The notes under the pieces: generated by a model | What the model was told of the DNA's origin: nothing | The model's database searches: none | What the model saw: only the letters and a program-made list of their open reading frames with translations | In this document: in pieces, positions 27,692 through 36,942 of the stretch | Layout: every line of letters starts with the position of its first letter | Position numbering within the stretch: position 1 is the first letter of the stretch | Assembly (NCBI GenBank): GCA_903898785.1 | Contig: CAIUGU010000267.1 | Location: 1 to 51,978, forward strand | Direction of reading: 5' to 3' | Origin: an uncultured Pseudomonadota bacterium | GTDB lineage: Bacteria; Pseudomonadota; Gammaproteobacteria; Steroidobacterales; Steroidobacteraceae | Length of the DNA: 51,978 nt | Program-made: the position numbers and the translations under genes

Positions 27692-28072
27692 GTGAAGCGC
27701 GCACTTCTTGAATGGGGACTCGTTGCGGCGGCGTTTGCCCTCGCAGCGGGCGCGCGCTACCTGCTCGTGCAGCCGCCCGATTTTGCGCATGGCTGCGAAG
27801 CAGCCAGCGGATTCGGCTGGTGCACCGTGCGGCTGCTGGTGATCCGCAGCTTTGCGACCTTCGGCCTCGGCTACGCAGCCATGGCCCTGACGGTCCTGAC
27901 GGTCTTCACGTGGAGCCGCACGATCGCGCTTGCGGCGGCGATGGTCGGCGCCGCGGGCCTCGTGCTGTACTGCTACGAGCCCGCGGCGGTGAGCTTCGTC
28001 GTCGGTGTATTGGTGCTGGCGCGCGCGCAGTCAGGCCGCGCCCGCCCCTCTACGCGGCAGCAGCACGCTTAG
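27692..28072 (+). CDS. Small multi-helix membrane protein, unknown function
   Basis: 126 residues from a GTG at 27692, seven bases after the DUF1993 stop. At least three hydrophobic segments are visible: LEWGLVAAAFALAAGARYLL, LVIRSFATFGLGYAAMALTVLTVF and TIALAAAMVGAAGLVLYCY, followed by AVSFVVGVLVLARA. I do not recognise the family. Its last 42 bases overlap the end of the convergent GH17 gene, so the C-terminal SGRARPSTRQQHA tail may be fortuitous. Probably the third gene of the marR transcript. Confidence 0.65.
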   Translation: MKRALLEWGLVAAAFALAAGARYLLVQPPDFAHGCEAASGFGWCTVRLLVIRSFATFGLGYAAMALTVLTVFTWSRTIALAAAMVGAAGLVLYCYEPAAVSFVVGVLVLARAQSGRARPSTRQQHA

Positions 28073-29602
28073 TCCGAACAGAGCGAGCATGGCGCACCAG
28101 ACCAGAGCGCTGCCGTTGAGGAATCCCTCCAGCAACGCGATGAGGCCGGCGGCGGCAATCAGCCAGCCAGCCATGATCCTCTCCTCCAGTCCGACGCCCA
28201 GCCGTTCCCGCGTGGCCAGCAAAGCCAGCAGCATCGCGCCGATCGGAGCCAGGAACAATGCGATCGGAAAGTCGCGGTAGCGCGAATCCATCACCAGCAA
28301 CAGCGCGACGACGGTTGCACTGAACAGCCAGATGAAGCGCAGGATGCGCCAGCCTCGCAGGGGTTCGCGGCGCTTGTCACCCGAGGTGGCGACGTTGCGC
28401 ACGAACCACCATGCCGTGACTAGCGCGAGCACCGACCACACGATGGCGATCAGGAACTCCGTGCTGTTCCGGCTCGCGGCCCATGCCGTCTTGGCTTCCG
28501 ACGCGAGCACGCACCCCGTCACGTAACCGCCCAGCGCAACGATCGTCGCCGTCAGGGACCGCAGCTTCACGCCGCTGAGCAACGTGGCCAGCAGGAACCC
28601 CGCGGAGACCACCACGCCAAGAGCGAGGGCCCACGGCCAGCGAGGCTCTTCGACCACCGGATCCACGAGCGAGAACTTCACATCGCGTTCGTTGGTGTAG
28701 AGCCCCCAGTAGCCGCCGACCGCGCCCTCCTGCCGCCGCTTCCACGGCTGGTCAAACGCCTCGATCACGTTGTAAGGCACCTGCGCCGCGCTGGTGAAAG
28801 CCAGGAACTCGCGGATGAAGCGCGCCTGGTTGACGAGGCTCGGCACCGCGCCCTGCCGTTGCCGACCTTGGCTCGGCCAGCCGGTCTCGCCGATCAGCAG
28901 CGTGCGACCGGGGAACTCCTTCTGCATTAGCGCATGGATATCGCGCACGTGGGCGACTGCGGCCTCCACGGCCACCGGCTTGTCCTCCCAGTACGGCAGG
29001 ATGTGGATGGTGATGAAATCGACTTCCTCCGCGAGCGCGGCGCGATACTTTCGCCAGAACTCCCAGACATCCGCGTACGTGACGGGCAGCCCGGTCGCCG
29101 TGCGTACCCTGCGGATGTAGCCGGCCAGCGCTTCCGGTGGCTGTTCGCCGCGCAACATCACTTCGTTGCCGACGACGATGCCGCGGATCACGTCGCGGTC
29201 GCGCTCGGCGATGCGCGTCGCCGACGCGATCTCGCGTTCGTTCACGGCCGGGTCGCGGCTGATCCACACGCCCATCAGCACCTTGAGGCCGAGGCCGCGG
29301 GCAATGCGCGGCACTTCATCCAGCCCGTTGCTCTGCGAATAGGTACGGACGCAGTCGAAGCGTTCGGCCAGCAGCTTGAGGTCCTGCTCGATGCGCTCGG
29401 GCTCGACGATGACGCCGACATTCACCAGCGTTTCGTCGCGCCGGCTGGAAGGCGCGTAGGACACGCACTGCACGCGTCCGCCCGGCGCGGCGACCAGCTC
29501 GACTTCCCTGCCCTGCCAGGCCCACCAGCCGCTGGCCACGACGGCCGCCAGCGCGAGCGCTGCCGCCACCCACCGTTGCCTCGCTGCGGGACCTGCGATC
29601 AT
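28031..29602 (-). CDS. Membrane-bound glycoside hydrolase family 17 protein
   Basis: 523 residues. An N-terminal membrane anchor (VAAALALAAVVASGWWAWQG) is followed by a GH17 barrel in the periplasm: VRTYSQSNGLDEVPRIARGLGLKV, the acid/base Glu147 in VVGNEVML, HILPYWEDKP, and the nucleophile Glu239 in IGETGWPSQG. From about residue 325 on there are around eight hydrophobic helices. GH17 enzymes act on beta-1,3-glucans as hydrolases or transglycosylases. The membrane-anchored bacterial form is reminiscent of proteins that remodel beta-glucans during synthesis or export. The ATG overlaps the stop of the ABC exporter gene by 4 bases, linking the two functionally. Confidence 0.88.
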   Translation of the reverse strand: MIAGPAARQRWVAAALALAAVVASGWWAWQGREVELVAAPGGRVQCVSYAPSSRRDETLVNVGVIVEPERIEQDLKLLAERFDCVRTYSQSNGLDEVPRIARGLGLKVLMGVWISRDPAVNEREIASATRIAERDRDVIRGIVVGNEVMLRGEQPPEALAGYIRRVRTATGLPVTYADVWEFWRKYRAALAEEVDFITIHILPYWEDKPVAVEAAVAHVRDIHALMQKEFPGRTLLIGETGWPSQGRQRQGAVPSLVNQARFIREFLAFTSAAQVPYNVIEAFDQPWKRRQEGAVGGYWGLYTNERDVKFSLVDPVVEEPRWPWALALGVVVSAGFLLATLLSGVKLRSLTATIVALGGYVTGCVLASEAKTAWAASRNSTEFLIAIVWSVLALVTAWWFVRNVATSGDKRREPLRGWRILRFIWLFSATVVALLLVMDSRYRDFPIALFLAPIGAMLLALLATRERLGVGLEERIMAGWLIAAAGLIALLEGFLNGSALVWCAMLALFGLSVLLPRRGAGAA

Positions 29603-31386
29603 TCCGGCATGCCTCCGCTGTTGCCGAACTGGAGTTCCGCGAAGCGTGCGTACATCGGATCGCGCTCCACGAGCTCGCCGTGCGTGCCCACGTTCACGAT
29701 GCGCCCGTGGTCCATGACCACGATGCGGTCGGCCTTCAGCACGGTGGCGAGGCGATGGGCGATGATCAGTGTCGTGCGATTGCGCATCAGGTGTTCAAGC
29801 GCTTCCTGGACCAGCCGTTCGCTCTCGGCGTCGAGCGAACTGGTCGCCTCGTCGAGCAGCAGGATGGGCGGATCTTTCAGGATTGCGCGCGCGATGGCAA
29901 TCCGCTGCCGCTGGCCGCCCGACAGGCGGGTGCCCTTCTCGCCGAGGAACGTGTCATAGCCTTGCGGCAGCTGGCGGATGAACACATCCGCGGCGGCTGC
30001 CCGTGCCGCGGCTTCGATGTCGGCGTCCGTCGCGCCCGGCCGTCCGTAGCGGATGTTCTCGCGCGCGCTGGTGCCGAACAGCGTGGTCTCCTGCGAGACG
30101 AGGCCGATGCGGGCCCGGACTGCCTGCGGGTCGGCCTTCGCGATATCGATGCCGTCGATGCAGATGCGGCCGGACGCCGGATCATAGAAGCGCAGGAGCA
30201 GCTGGAACGTCGTGCTCTTGCCGGCGCCCGACGGCCCGACGAACGCGATGGTCTCGCCCGGCGGGATGTCGAGCGTGTAGTCCTTGAGGGCCAGCGTGTC
30301 GGGCCGGGACGGATAACGGAACGACACGTTCTCGAAGCGGATGCCGTCCGCGCTGCGGGCGGGCAGCTCAAGCGGCGCTGCGGGCGCACGAATGGCCGGT
30401 TGCGCATTCATCAGCTCGACCAGCCGGTCCATCGCGCCCGCCGCGCGCTGCACGTCGCCCCAGACTTCAGTCAATGCGCCTGCTGCGGTCGCGACGAACA
30501 TGGCGTAGAGCAGGAACTGCCCCAGCTGGCCGGGCGTCATTTCGCCGGCAAGCACGGCATGGGCGCCGAGCCACAACACGAAGGTGATGGCACCAAACAC
30601 CATCATCACGCCGACGGCCGTGAGCACGGCGCGAATCCGCGTGCGGTGGACCGCAGTAACAAAACTGTCTTCCACCGCATCGGCAAAGCGCTTGCTCTGC
30701 AGTTTCTCGAGCGTGAATGCCTGCACGGTCTGGATGGCATTCAGCGTTTCGCCGGCAAGCCCGCTGGAATCGGCGATGCGGTCCTGCGCGGCCCGCGACA
30801 ACTGGCGCACCTGCCTGCCGATGAGGATCAGCGGCACGACCACCACGGGAATCATGATGAGGATGTAGCCCATCAGCCGCGCGCTCGTGAGGCCCAGCAT
30901 GATGAGTCCGCCGATCAGGCTCACGAGCGACCGCAATGTGATCGACAGCCCGACGCCCGCGATCGTCTGCACGAGCGTCGTGTCCGTCGTAAGGCGCGAG
31001 AGCACTTCACCGGTGCGCGTCACCTCGAAGAACAGCGGATCGAGCCGCACGACGCGGTCATAGACGGCGGCGCGGAGGTCGGCAACCACGCGTTCGCCGA
31101 GCCACGTGACAAAGTAGAACCGGAGCGCGGCAAAGATGCCGAAGATGAAGGCGGCGACGAGGAACCAGACGAAGTAGCTGTTGATGGTGCTCGCGCTGCT
31201 CGCCGCCATGCCCTGGTCGATGAGGTTGCGCAGCGCCACCGGCAACGCGAGCAGCGCCACCGCGGCCACCACCAGTGCGATGAGGGCGAGGACCAGCGTG
31301 CCGCGATAGGGCTTGAGGAACGGCAGCAGCGCACGCAGCGGCTTCGGGGACTTGGACTTCGGACGATCGGCGGCGGATTCAGCCAT
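29599..31386 (-). CDS. MsbA-type ABC exporter, fused membrane and ATPase domains
   Basis: 595 residues from the ATG at 31384-31386. Six transmembrane helices occupy the first ~330 residues (LVLALIALVVAAVALLALPVAL and on), followed by the ATPase: Walker A FVGPSGAGKSTTFQ, LVSQETTLFG, signature [14 protein letters not shown], Walker B ILLLDEATSSLD and H-loop IIAHRL. The type exports lipids, peptides or glycans as a homodimer. Its tight coupling to a membrane GH17 protein suggests a beta-glucan or glycolipid substrate (inference). It is divergent from the iron operon. Confidence 0.93.
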   Translation of the reverse strand: MAESAADRPKSKSPKPLRALLPFLKPYRGTLVLALIALVVAAVALLALPVALRNLIDQGMAASSASTINSYFVWFLVAAFIFGIFAALRFYFVTWLGERVVADLRAAVYDRVVRLDPLFFEVTRTGEVLSRLTTDTTLVQTIAGVGLSITLRSLVSLIGGLIMLGLTSARLMGYILIMIPVVVVPLILIGRQVRQLSRAAQDRIADSSGLAGETLNAIQTVQAFTLEKLQSKRFADAVEDSFVTAVHRTRIRAVLTAVGVMMVFGAITFVLWLGAHAVLAGEMTPGQLGQFLLYAMFVATAAGALTEVWGDVQRAAGAMDRLVELMNAQPAIRAPAAPLELPARSADGIRFENVSFRYPSRPDTLALKDYTLDIPPGETIAFVGPSGAGKSTTFQLLLRFYDPASGRICIDGIDIAKADPQAVRARIGLVSQETTLFGTSARENIRYGRPGATDADIEAAARAAAADVFIRQLPQGYDTFLGEKGTRLSGGQRQRIAIARAILKDPPILLLDEATSSLDAESERLVQEALEHLMRNRTTLIIAHRLATVLKADRIVVMDHGRIVNVGTHGELVERDPMYARFAELQFGNSGGMPE

Positions 31387-31498
31387 GGGCCTTCTTGAAG
31401 ATGCAAAAAACGCCGGCATGATCACACAACGTCATCGCGAAGTGGCGCCTGCGGCGCCGCCCTTGAGGGGCTCCTTATTGGGGTACGTAGTCTAGGCA

Positions 31499-31529
31499 AT
31501 TGCGATTCATTCTCATTAATCACTAGAAT
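31499..31529 (+). promoter_or_regulatory. Fur-like box overlapping a sigma70-type promoter
   Basis: ATTGCGATT-C-ATTCTCATT (31499-31517) fits the 9-1-9 Fur inverted repeat with a perfect right half and about 6 of 9 in the left half. TTGCGA (31500-31505) and TAGAAT (31524-31529), 18 bases apart, form a plausible promoter whose spacer is covered by the box. It precedes the imelysin operon, a family known to be iron-regulated. Confidence 0.72.
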
Positions 31530-31597
31530 GGCGACTATCGGGGCTTGCCGCCGTGGCCGCCCCACCCCGATCGACGCGGGACCCTACTGATAACCCA

Positions 31598-32821
31598 ATG
31601 AATATGATGAATTTTGTGAGAGTGGCCGGACTCAGTGCCGTGCTGGCAACGGGAGTCCTGGCGGGGTGCGCCAAGGCGCCAGAGGACGACCCCCGCCGGC
31701 CCGTTCTCGATACCTATGCCGCGATCGTGCTGGCCACGTATGAAGACACGCTGCAGGCAGCGAAGGCGCTCGATGCAAGCGTCGATGCCCTGCTCGCAGC
31801 CCCGTCGGAGCAGACGCTTGCCGACGCACGGGCCAAGTGGCGCGCAGCCCGGATTCCCTATGGCCAGTCAGAGGCCTTCCGCTTCTATGGCGACCCCATC
31901 GACCGCGAAGGAGGGCCCGAGGGGCAGCTGAACGGCTGGCCGCTGGACGAGAACCACATCGACGCCGTCGGACCAAGCTACAACGCCGCGCCGGGCCTCA
32001 ACATCATCGGCAATCCGACGGCGTTTCCGTCCATCACTCCCCAACTGATCAGCGACCAGAACGAGACCGGCGGGGAGAAGAACATCGCGAGCGGCTACCA
32101 CGCGATCGAGTTCCTGCTGTGGGGCCAGGACCTCAACCAGACACCGGAAGCGAGCGGCCAGCGTCCCTTCACCGACTTCGTCGCGAAGGGCGATCCTGCG
32201 ATCGATATCGCCGCACGCCGCGGCCAATACCTCAAGGCGGCGACGACGCTGCTGGTCAGCGACCTGCAATCGCTGGTGGCCGCGTGGACCGTGGTCGATG
32301 ACCCGGCCGTGCCCAGCTATCGGCGGGATTTCGTGACCGGCGACGTCTACACCGGCCTCAAGCGCATGCTGACCGGCATGGTCGGCTTGAGCGAAGTCGA
32401 GATGGCGGGCGAGCGCATGGCGGTCCCGCTGCTCTCGGGCGACCAGGAAGAGGAACAGTCCTGCTTCAGCGATTTCACGAGCAACGACCTGCAGGCCAAC
32501 GTGGCCGGCATTGCGACGGTGTACCTCGGCCGTTACCAGCGACCGGACGGCAGCATCGTCAGCGGCCCGAGCCTCGCGGACTTCGTCGCCAAGGCGGACC
32601 CGATGGTGGCCGAAGAGATGAAGGCCCGCCTGGAAAGCACCGCCGGCCAGGTTGCAGCCATCCGCAGTCCGTTCGATCGTGAAGTCAGCGAAGACAATAC
32701 CGAAGGTCACGCGCGGGTACAGGCTGGCGCCGATGCCTTGCGCTCGCTCGCGCTCAGTCTCGGCCGCGCCGCCACGGCGCTTGGCATCTTCATGTCTCCC
32801 ATCCAGGGCAGCGGCGATTGA
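31598..32821 (+). CDS. Imelysin family lipoprotein (iron-regulated, IrpA/IcmP-like)
   Basis: 407 residues from the ATG at 31598 (ATGs at 31604 and 31607 are in frame). Lipobox VLAGC puts lipid on Cys24. The imelysin signature is clear: NIASGYHAIEFLLWGQD with the conserved HxxE (His168, Glu171), YGQSEAFRFYGDPIDREGGPEGQLNGWPLDE before it, and ARRGQYLKAATTLLVSDLQSLV after. Members bind or handle iron at the cell surface; the original peptidase claim is disputed because the metal site differs. First gene of the Fur-box operon, TTGA overlap with the next gene. Confidence 0.93.
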   Translation: MNMMNFVRVAGLSAVLATGVLAGCAKAPEDDPRRPVLDTYAAIVLATYEDTLQAAKALDASVDALLAAPSEQTLADARAKWRAARIPYGQSEAFRFYGDPIDREGGPEGQLNGWPLDENHIDAVGPSYNAAPGLNIIGNPTAFPSITPQLISDQNETGGEKNIASGYHAIEFLLWGQDLNQTPEASGQRPFTDFVAKGDPAIDIAARRGQYLKAATTLLVSDLQSLVAAWTVVDDPAVPSYRRDFVTGDVYTGLKRMLTGMVGLSEVEMAGERMAVPLLSGDQEEEQSCFSDFTSNDLQANVAGIATVYLGRYQRPDGSIVSGPSLADFVAKADPMVAEEMKARLESTAGQVAAIRSPFDREVSEDNTEGHARVQAGADALRSLALSLGRAATALGIFMSPIQGSGD

Positions 32822-34218
32822 ACGCATCCGCCTCCCCAAGCTGGCCTGGCATTGCGCTGCTGCTGACGACCGCGCTGCTCGGCGGTTGCGACCGCGGCCC
32901 CGACGTGACGCCCTTGCTGCAGTCGCAGTCCGGCGGCGACACGACGGTTCATGAGAATTCGCGCCAGGCATTTTCCCAGCCCGCCGCGAACCTGGTGAGC
33001 GCGGATCGCGCCACGTTCTTCGTCGGTAACGCATTCTTCAACAGCCCGTGGGTGGTCGCGCCTGCGTCGGCCAGTGCGCGTGACGGTCTCGGTCCGTTGT
33101 TCAACGCGCGCTCGTGCGATGCGTGCCACAACAATGACGGTCGCGGCCAGCCCCCGCTCCCCGGGGAGCCGCCGGTCTCGCTGGTCTTCCAGTTCAGCGT
33201 GCCGGGAACCGGCCCCCATGGAGAAGCCGGCCCGGAGCCGACCTATGGCGGCAACCTGAATCCGTTCGCCATCGGCGGCGTCTCGGCCGAGGGCACAGTC
33301 CGCATCGACGTGCGCGAACTGCACGGCACGTTCGCCGACGGCGAGGCGTACACGTTGCTCGAACCCTCGTATGTCTTCGAAGACCTGGGGTATGGCCCCT
33401 TTGCACCGAAGACCGAGATTTCGCCCCGCGTGGCTCCCGCCGTGATCGGCTCCGGACTGCTCGAGCAGGTGCCGGAAGCGCAGGTCCTCGAGTGGGTCGA
33501 TGCGGAGGACCGCGACGGCGACGGGATTTCCGGCCGCGCGAACCATGTCGTCGACCTCGTTACGCAGAAGAAGGTGCTGGGCCGCTTCGGGTGGAAGGCC
33601 AACCAGCCCGATATCGCGCACCAGACTTCTGCCGCGTTCAGTGGCGAGATGGGCATGGCGACGTCGCTGCGCCCGGGCCAGAACTGCATGCCCGCGCAAG
33701 CGGCCTGCAATGCGGCGCCGACGGGTGGGGCCCCCGAAATCAGCGATGACATGTTCGATCGCATCGTGCAGTACCAGCGCACGCTCGCCGTCCCTGCGAG
33801 ACGCAACCTCGACAGCCCGGCAGTGAAGACGGGCGCACGGCGCTTCCTGGAGGCCGGCTGCAGCGCGTGCCATCGCCCCGAACTCAGGACCGACGCCACT
33901 GCCGTGCTGCCCGAACTCCAGAACCAGACCTTCCATGCCTTCACCGACCTGCTGCTGCACGACATGGGCCCCGAGCTCGCCGACTACCGGCCGGATGGCG
34001 AAGCGACCGGCAGCGAATGGCGGACGCCGCCGTTGTGGGGACTCGGCCTGCAGCACCTTGTAAACGGCCATACGCGCCTGTTGCACGACGGCCGCGCGCG
34101 CAATGCCAGCGAAGCCATCCTGTGGCATGGCGGTGAGGGCGCCGCCTCACGCGATGCGTACAAGGCCCTGTCCAGGAGCGATCGTGACGCATTGATCGCG
34201 TTCCTGGATTCCTTGTAG
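32818..34218 (+). CDS. Di-haem oxidoreductase, DUF1111 family lipoprotein
   Basis: 466 residues from a TTG that overlaps the imelysin stop. Lipobox LLGGC at Cys24. Two haem sites: CDACH at 100-104 and CSACH around 348. Family segments include GLGPLFNARSCDACHNNDGRG, GRFGWKANQPDIAHQTSAAFSGEMG, the MTSP-like FTDLLLHDMGPELADYRPDG, and EWRTPPLWGLGL. These proteins resemble MauG/bacterial di-haem peroxidases in the C-terminal part and are often annotated as thiol oxidoreductases. The gene regularly accompanies imelysin, so a redox step in iron uptake is likely (inference). Periplasm-facing. Confidence 0.93.
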   Translation: MNASASPSWPGIALLLTTALLGGCDRGPDVTPLLQSQSGGDTTVHENSRQAFSQPAANLVSADRATFFVGNAFFNSPWVVAPASASARDGLGPLFNARSCDACHNNDGRGQPPLPGEPPVSLVFQFSVPGTGPHGEAGPEPTYGGNLNPFAIGGVSAEGTVRIDVRELHGTFADGEAYTLLEPSYVFEDLGYGPFAPKTEISPRVAPAVIGSGLLEQVPEAQVLEWVDAEDRDGDGISGRANHVVDLVTQKKVLGRFGWKANQPDIAHQTSAAFSGEMGMATSLRPGQNCMPAQAACNAAPTGGAPEISDDMFDRIVQYQRTLAVPARRNLDSPAVKTGARRFLEAGCSACHRPELRTDATAVLPELQNQTFHAFTDLLLHDMGPELADYRPDGEATGSEWRTPPLWGLGLQHLVNGHTRLLHDGRARNASEAILWHGGEGAASRDAYKALSRSDRDALIAFLDSL

Positions 34219-34225
34219 AACGCCC

Positions 34226-35377
34226 GTGGGCATCACGCGACGACACTTCATCGGCGGCGCTGTACTGGCGACAGCGGCCGGCGCTGCTTTCTGGGGTTCG
34301 CGAAACGGGCTGGCCCCCATGCGGGACGGCATCCTGCTCTCCGGCTTCGAGGACCTTCCCGGCAACCAGTATGTCGGCGGGCTGACGCTGCCCGAAGGCA
34401 CGGTGTTCGGTCACAAGGTATCAGCTCGCGTCCATGGCAACGCGATCGATCCGCTGCATCCGCAGCGGGTGCTGTACTTTGCGCGCAGGCCCGGCGTCGA
34501 CGTGTTCGAACTCGACCTCGCGACGATGCAGGTGCGCACTGCGTTCGCGACACCGGCAGGAAGGCATCTCGCCGGTCACGGACTGTTCTCCGCCGACGGC
34601 TCGGTGGTGTTCACGTCGGAGCATGAATACGACACGCCCCGCGGCGTGATCGGCATCCGCGATGCGCAGGACTTCCGCGTGCTCGGCGAGATCGACACGC
34701 AAGGCATCGATCCGCACGAGTTTGCGTGGCTGCCGGACGGCAAGACGCTTGTCGTCGCCAACGGCGGGATCCTCACGCATCCGCGCACGTTCAGGCAGAA
34801 GCTGAACATCCCGACCATGGATCCGTCGCTCGCGCTGATCGATGTCGCCTCCGGGCGCTGCGTGGAACAGCTGCGGCTGCCGGATCATCTCTTGAGCATC
34901 CGGCACATGGCTGTCATGCACGACGGCAGCGTGGCCGTCGGCCTGCAATATGAAGGGGACCCGCTTGCCGCTCCCTCAGTGGTGGCGCTGTACCGGCCCG
35001 GTGAAGGCTTGCGACTACTGCCGGCACCAGAGAGTGCGAAGCAGCAGCTACACGGCTATGTCGCCAGCATTGCGGCGAGCGAACCGCTTGGGCTGATCGC
35101 AGCGGCGTGTCCACAAGGCGCGGGCATCGCGCGCTGGAGCGCCTCGACCGGCGAGTTCGTCGACTTCGTGGCCTCTGCCGAAGTCTACGGCGTCGTTGCC
35201 GCTCGCGATGGCGAACTGCTCGCCTCGCAACGTGATGGCACGGCGTTCAGCATGACTGCGAAGCACTCCCCACGCGCCTTGCCCCTGCACCTGCCGCAGC
35301 CGCTCCGCTGGGATGACCACTGGAGCATCGCGCCCGAGTCGGTGCGGCGATTACTGCAGCCGGGGCTCGCCGGCTGA
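34226..35377 (+). CDS. DUF1513 family periplasmic protein with Tat signal
   Basis: 383 residues from a GTG at 34226, 7 bases after the DUF1111 stop. Begins with a twin-arginine signal TRRHFIGGAVLATAAGAAF. The rest is a WD40/beta-propeller-like DUF1513 fold, with HGNAIDPLHPQRVLYFARRPG, HLAGHGLFSADGSVVFTSEHEYD and GIDPHEFAWLPDGKTLVVANGG. Function is unknown, but the family is found with imelysin and DUF1111 in iron-regulated operons. Third gene of this one; a second imelysin gene often seen in such operons is absent. Confidence 0.92.
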   Translation: MGITRRHFIGGAVLATAAGAAFWGSRNGLAPMRDGILLSGFEDLPGNQYVGGLTLPEGTVFGHKVSARVHGNAIDPLHPQRVLYFARRPGVDVFELDLATMQVRTAFATPAGRHLAGHGLFSADGSVVFTSEHEYDTPRGVIGIRDAQDFRVLGEIDTQGIDPHEFAWLPDGKTLVVANGGILTHPRTFRQKLNIPTMDPSLALIDVASGRCVEQLRLPDHLLSIRHMAVMHDGSVAVGLQYEGDPLAAPSVVALYRPGEGLRLLPAPESAKQQLHGYVASIAASEPLGLIAAACPQGAGIARWSASTGEFVDFVASAEVYGVVAARDGELLASQRDGTAFSMTAKHSPRALPLHLPQPLRWDDHWSIAPESVRRLLQPGLAG

Positions 35378-35462
35378 AACTCACCTCTGCGTTGCCCAGG
35401 CAGATCGCGGGTACGTCGCCGCAGCGGCCAACAAGGTGTGCCGGTCCGGCGAGACGCACACT

Positions 35463-36782
35463 TCATTGGGCGCCTGGATCGGCATTGACCTCGGCATCGC
35501 GGAGATAGTGACGACCCGCCCACAGGTAGAACCCGGTGCCGGCGAGACAGGTGAACGACGCGGCCACCAGCGCGTACCGCAAGGATTCCCGCCCGTAGTC
35601 CGCGGCCAGGAAGTCGCTCAGGACCCCGACCAGCAGCGGCCCGAGCGCCAGCGCCGTGATGTTCGAGAAGAACAGCATGAAGCCGATGGCCAGTGCACGC
35701 GAGCGCACCGGCACCACGCGATGGATCATCGCGGAGTTCGGACCGATCCAGACATAGCCGAGCGAAAACACGCCAGCGAGGCCAACGAGGGCGAGCGTCG
35801 GATCGCGTGCAAGCGCAGCGAGCAGGAAGGCGGGAAACGCAAGCGCATTGGCGATGGCCGGAACAAGGATTTCCGCCCGTGGCCACCAGCGCTTCAGGTA
35901 GTCCGCAATCGCGCCGCCCCCGAAGGAACCGAGGGCGCCACCGATACCGGTGAAGAGCGCCATCCACCCGCCCACTTCTGCCGCCGTGTAGCCGTGCAGC
36001 CTGATGAACAATGACGGCAGCCATGCACCCCCGATGAAGGTGATCGCGATGCTGAAGGTGGTAGCGCACACCAGCTTGAAGTACGAGGGACGCCCGAACA
36101 GGCGTTTCAGCGTCTCGCCCAGCGGGGGCATGCGCTCTGCGGCTTTTGCGAGGCCATCCACTGCACCACGCACCGGCTCGCGGATGGTCAACCACAACAC
36201 GACCGCCACGAGCAGCCCGGGAATGCCGGCCACGAAGAATGCCACGCGCCAGCCTGCTGCCTGGCTCACATAGCCCCCCACCAGGAACCCGAGGAACGTC
36301 CCGAGCGGCACACCTGTATTGAACAGCGCAATCGCGGTACCGCGCTTCGCATGCGGGAAGTAGTCCGCGATCACGGATTGCGAAGGGGGCGTGCCGCCCG
36401 CCTCGCCGATGCCGACTCCCATGCGGACGAGAAACAGCTGGGCGTAGCTCATCGCCAGGCCCGATGCGGCCGTCAGTCCGCTCCACACCGTCAGGGCGAT
36501 GGCAATCAGGCGCACTCGATTGACCCGGTCGGCGAGCCGGGAGATCGGCAGCCCGAGGAGCGAGTAGAACAGGGCAAAGGACGTGCCGGTCAACAACCCG
36601 AGCTGGGTATCCGAGATCGAGAGATCCCGCTTGATCTGTTCACCGAGGATGTTGATGACGGAGCGGTCGAGGAAGTTGAGGGAGTAGACGATCAGCAGCA
36701 CCGTGACGACGTACCAGCGGTAGGCAGTGCTCGCCTCGTCGCCTGCAGCTCCCCCTCCGATCGTCGGCGCGGTCTTTTCCAA
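35463..36782 (-). CDS. MFS transporter, Spinster/glycerol-phosphate-like group
   Basis: 439 residues with about twelve transmembrane helices. The N-terminal YRWYVVTVLLIVYSLNFLDRSVINILGEQIKRDL motif, motif A LPISRLADRVNRVRL, and GIGEAGGTPPSQSVIADYFPHAKRGTA are typical of the bacterial Spinster-like MFS group, often found next to aromatic catabolic genes. A role as aromatic acid or intermediate carrier is inferred from its place beside maiA. Divergent from maiA with a 160-base gap carrying an inverted repeat. Confidence 0.9.
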   Translation of the reverse strand: MEKTAPTIGGGAAGDEASTAYRWYVVTVLLIVYSLNFLDRSVINILGEQIKRDLSISDTQLGLLTGTSFALFYSLLGLPISRLADRVNRVRLIAIALTVWSGLTAASGLAMSYAQLFLVRMGVGIGEAGGTPPSQSVIADYFPHAKRGTAIALFNTGVPLGTFLGFLVGGYVSQAAGWRVAFFVAGIPGLLVAVVLWLTIREPVRGAVDGLAKAAERMPPLGETLKRLFGRPSYFKLVCATTFSIAITFIGGAWLPSLFIRLHGYTAAEVGGWMALFTGIGGALGSFGGGAIADYLKRWWPRAEILVPAIANALAFPAFLLAALARDPTLALVGLAGVFSLGYVWIGPNSAMIHRVVPVRSRALAIGFMLFFSNITALALGPLLVGVLSDFLAADYGRESLRYALVAASFTCLAGTGFYLWAGRHYLRDAEVNADPGAQ

Positions 36783-36868
36783 GGCATCCCCCGATCACAT
36801 GCGGCCTTATACTCGTACCCGGCCGCGACACCGGACCGGCAGGCGCGATCGCCGGCGCCAGGATCCAT

Positions 36869-36902
36869 ATGGTTGCGGACGAAACCATTCCGAGTCTAGT
36901 AT
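36869..36902 (+). promoter_or_regulatory. Putative maiA promoter with overlapping inverted repeat
   Basis: ATGGTT (36869-36874) and AACCAT (36883-36888) form an inverted repeat around an 8-base spacer. It overlaps TTGCGG (36873-36878), which is 18 bases from TAGTAT (36897-36902), giving a sigma70-like promoter 40 bases before the maiA start. The arrangement would suit repression by a dimeric regulator such as the nearby MarR. No experimental support. Confidence 0.4.
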
Positions 36903-36942
36903 GGCCCGCGCAGGGCCACAATCACCTTGAGTGGCGTAACGA

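Noticed and set aside
31553-31597. Upstream start for the imelysin gene
   Set aside because: The extra 15 residues would precede a clear lipoprotein signal peptide and overlap the leader after the promoter.
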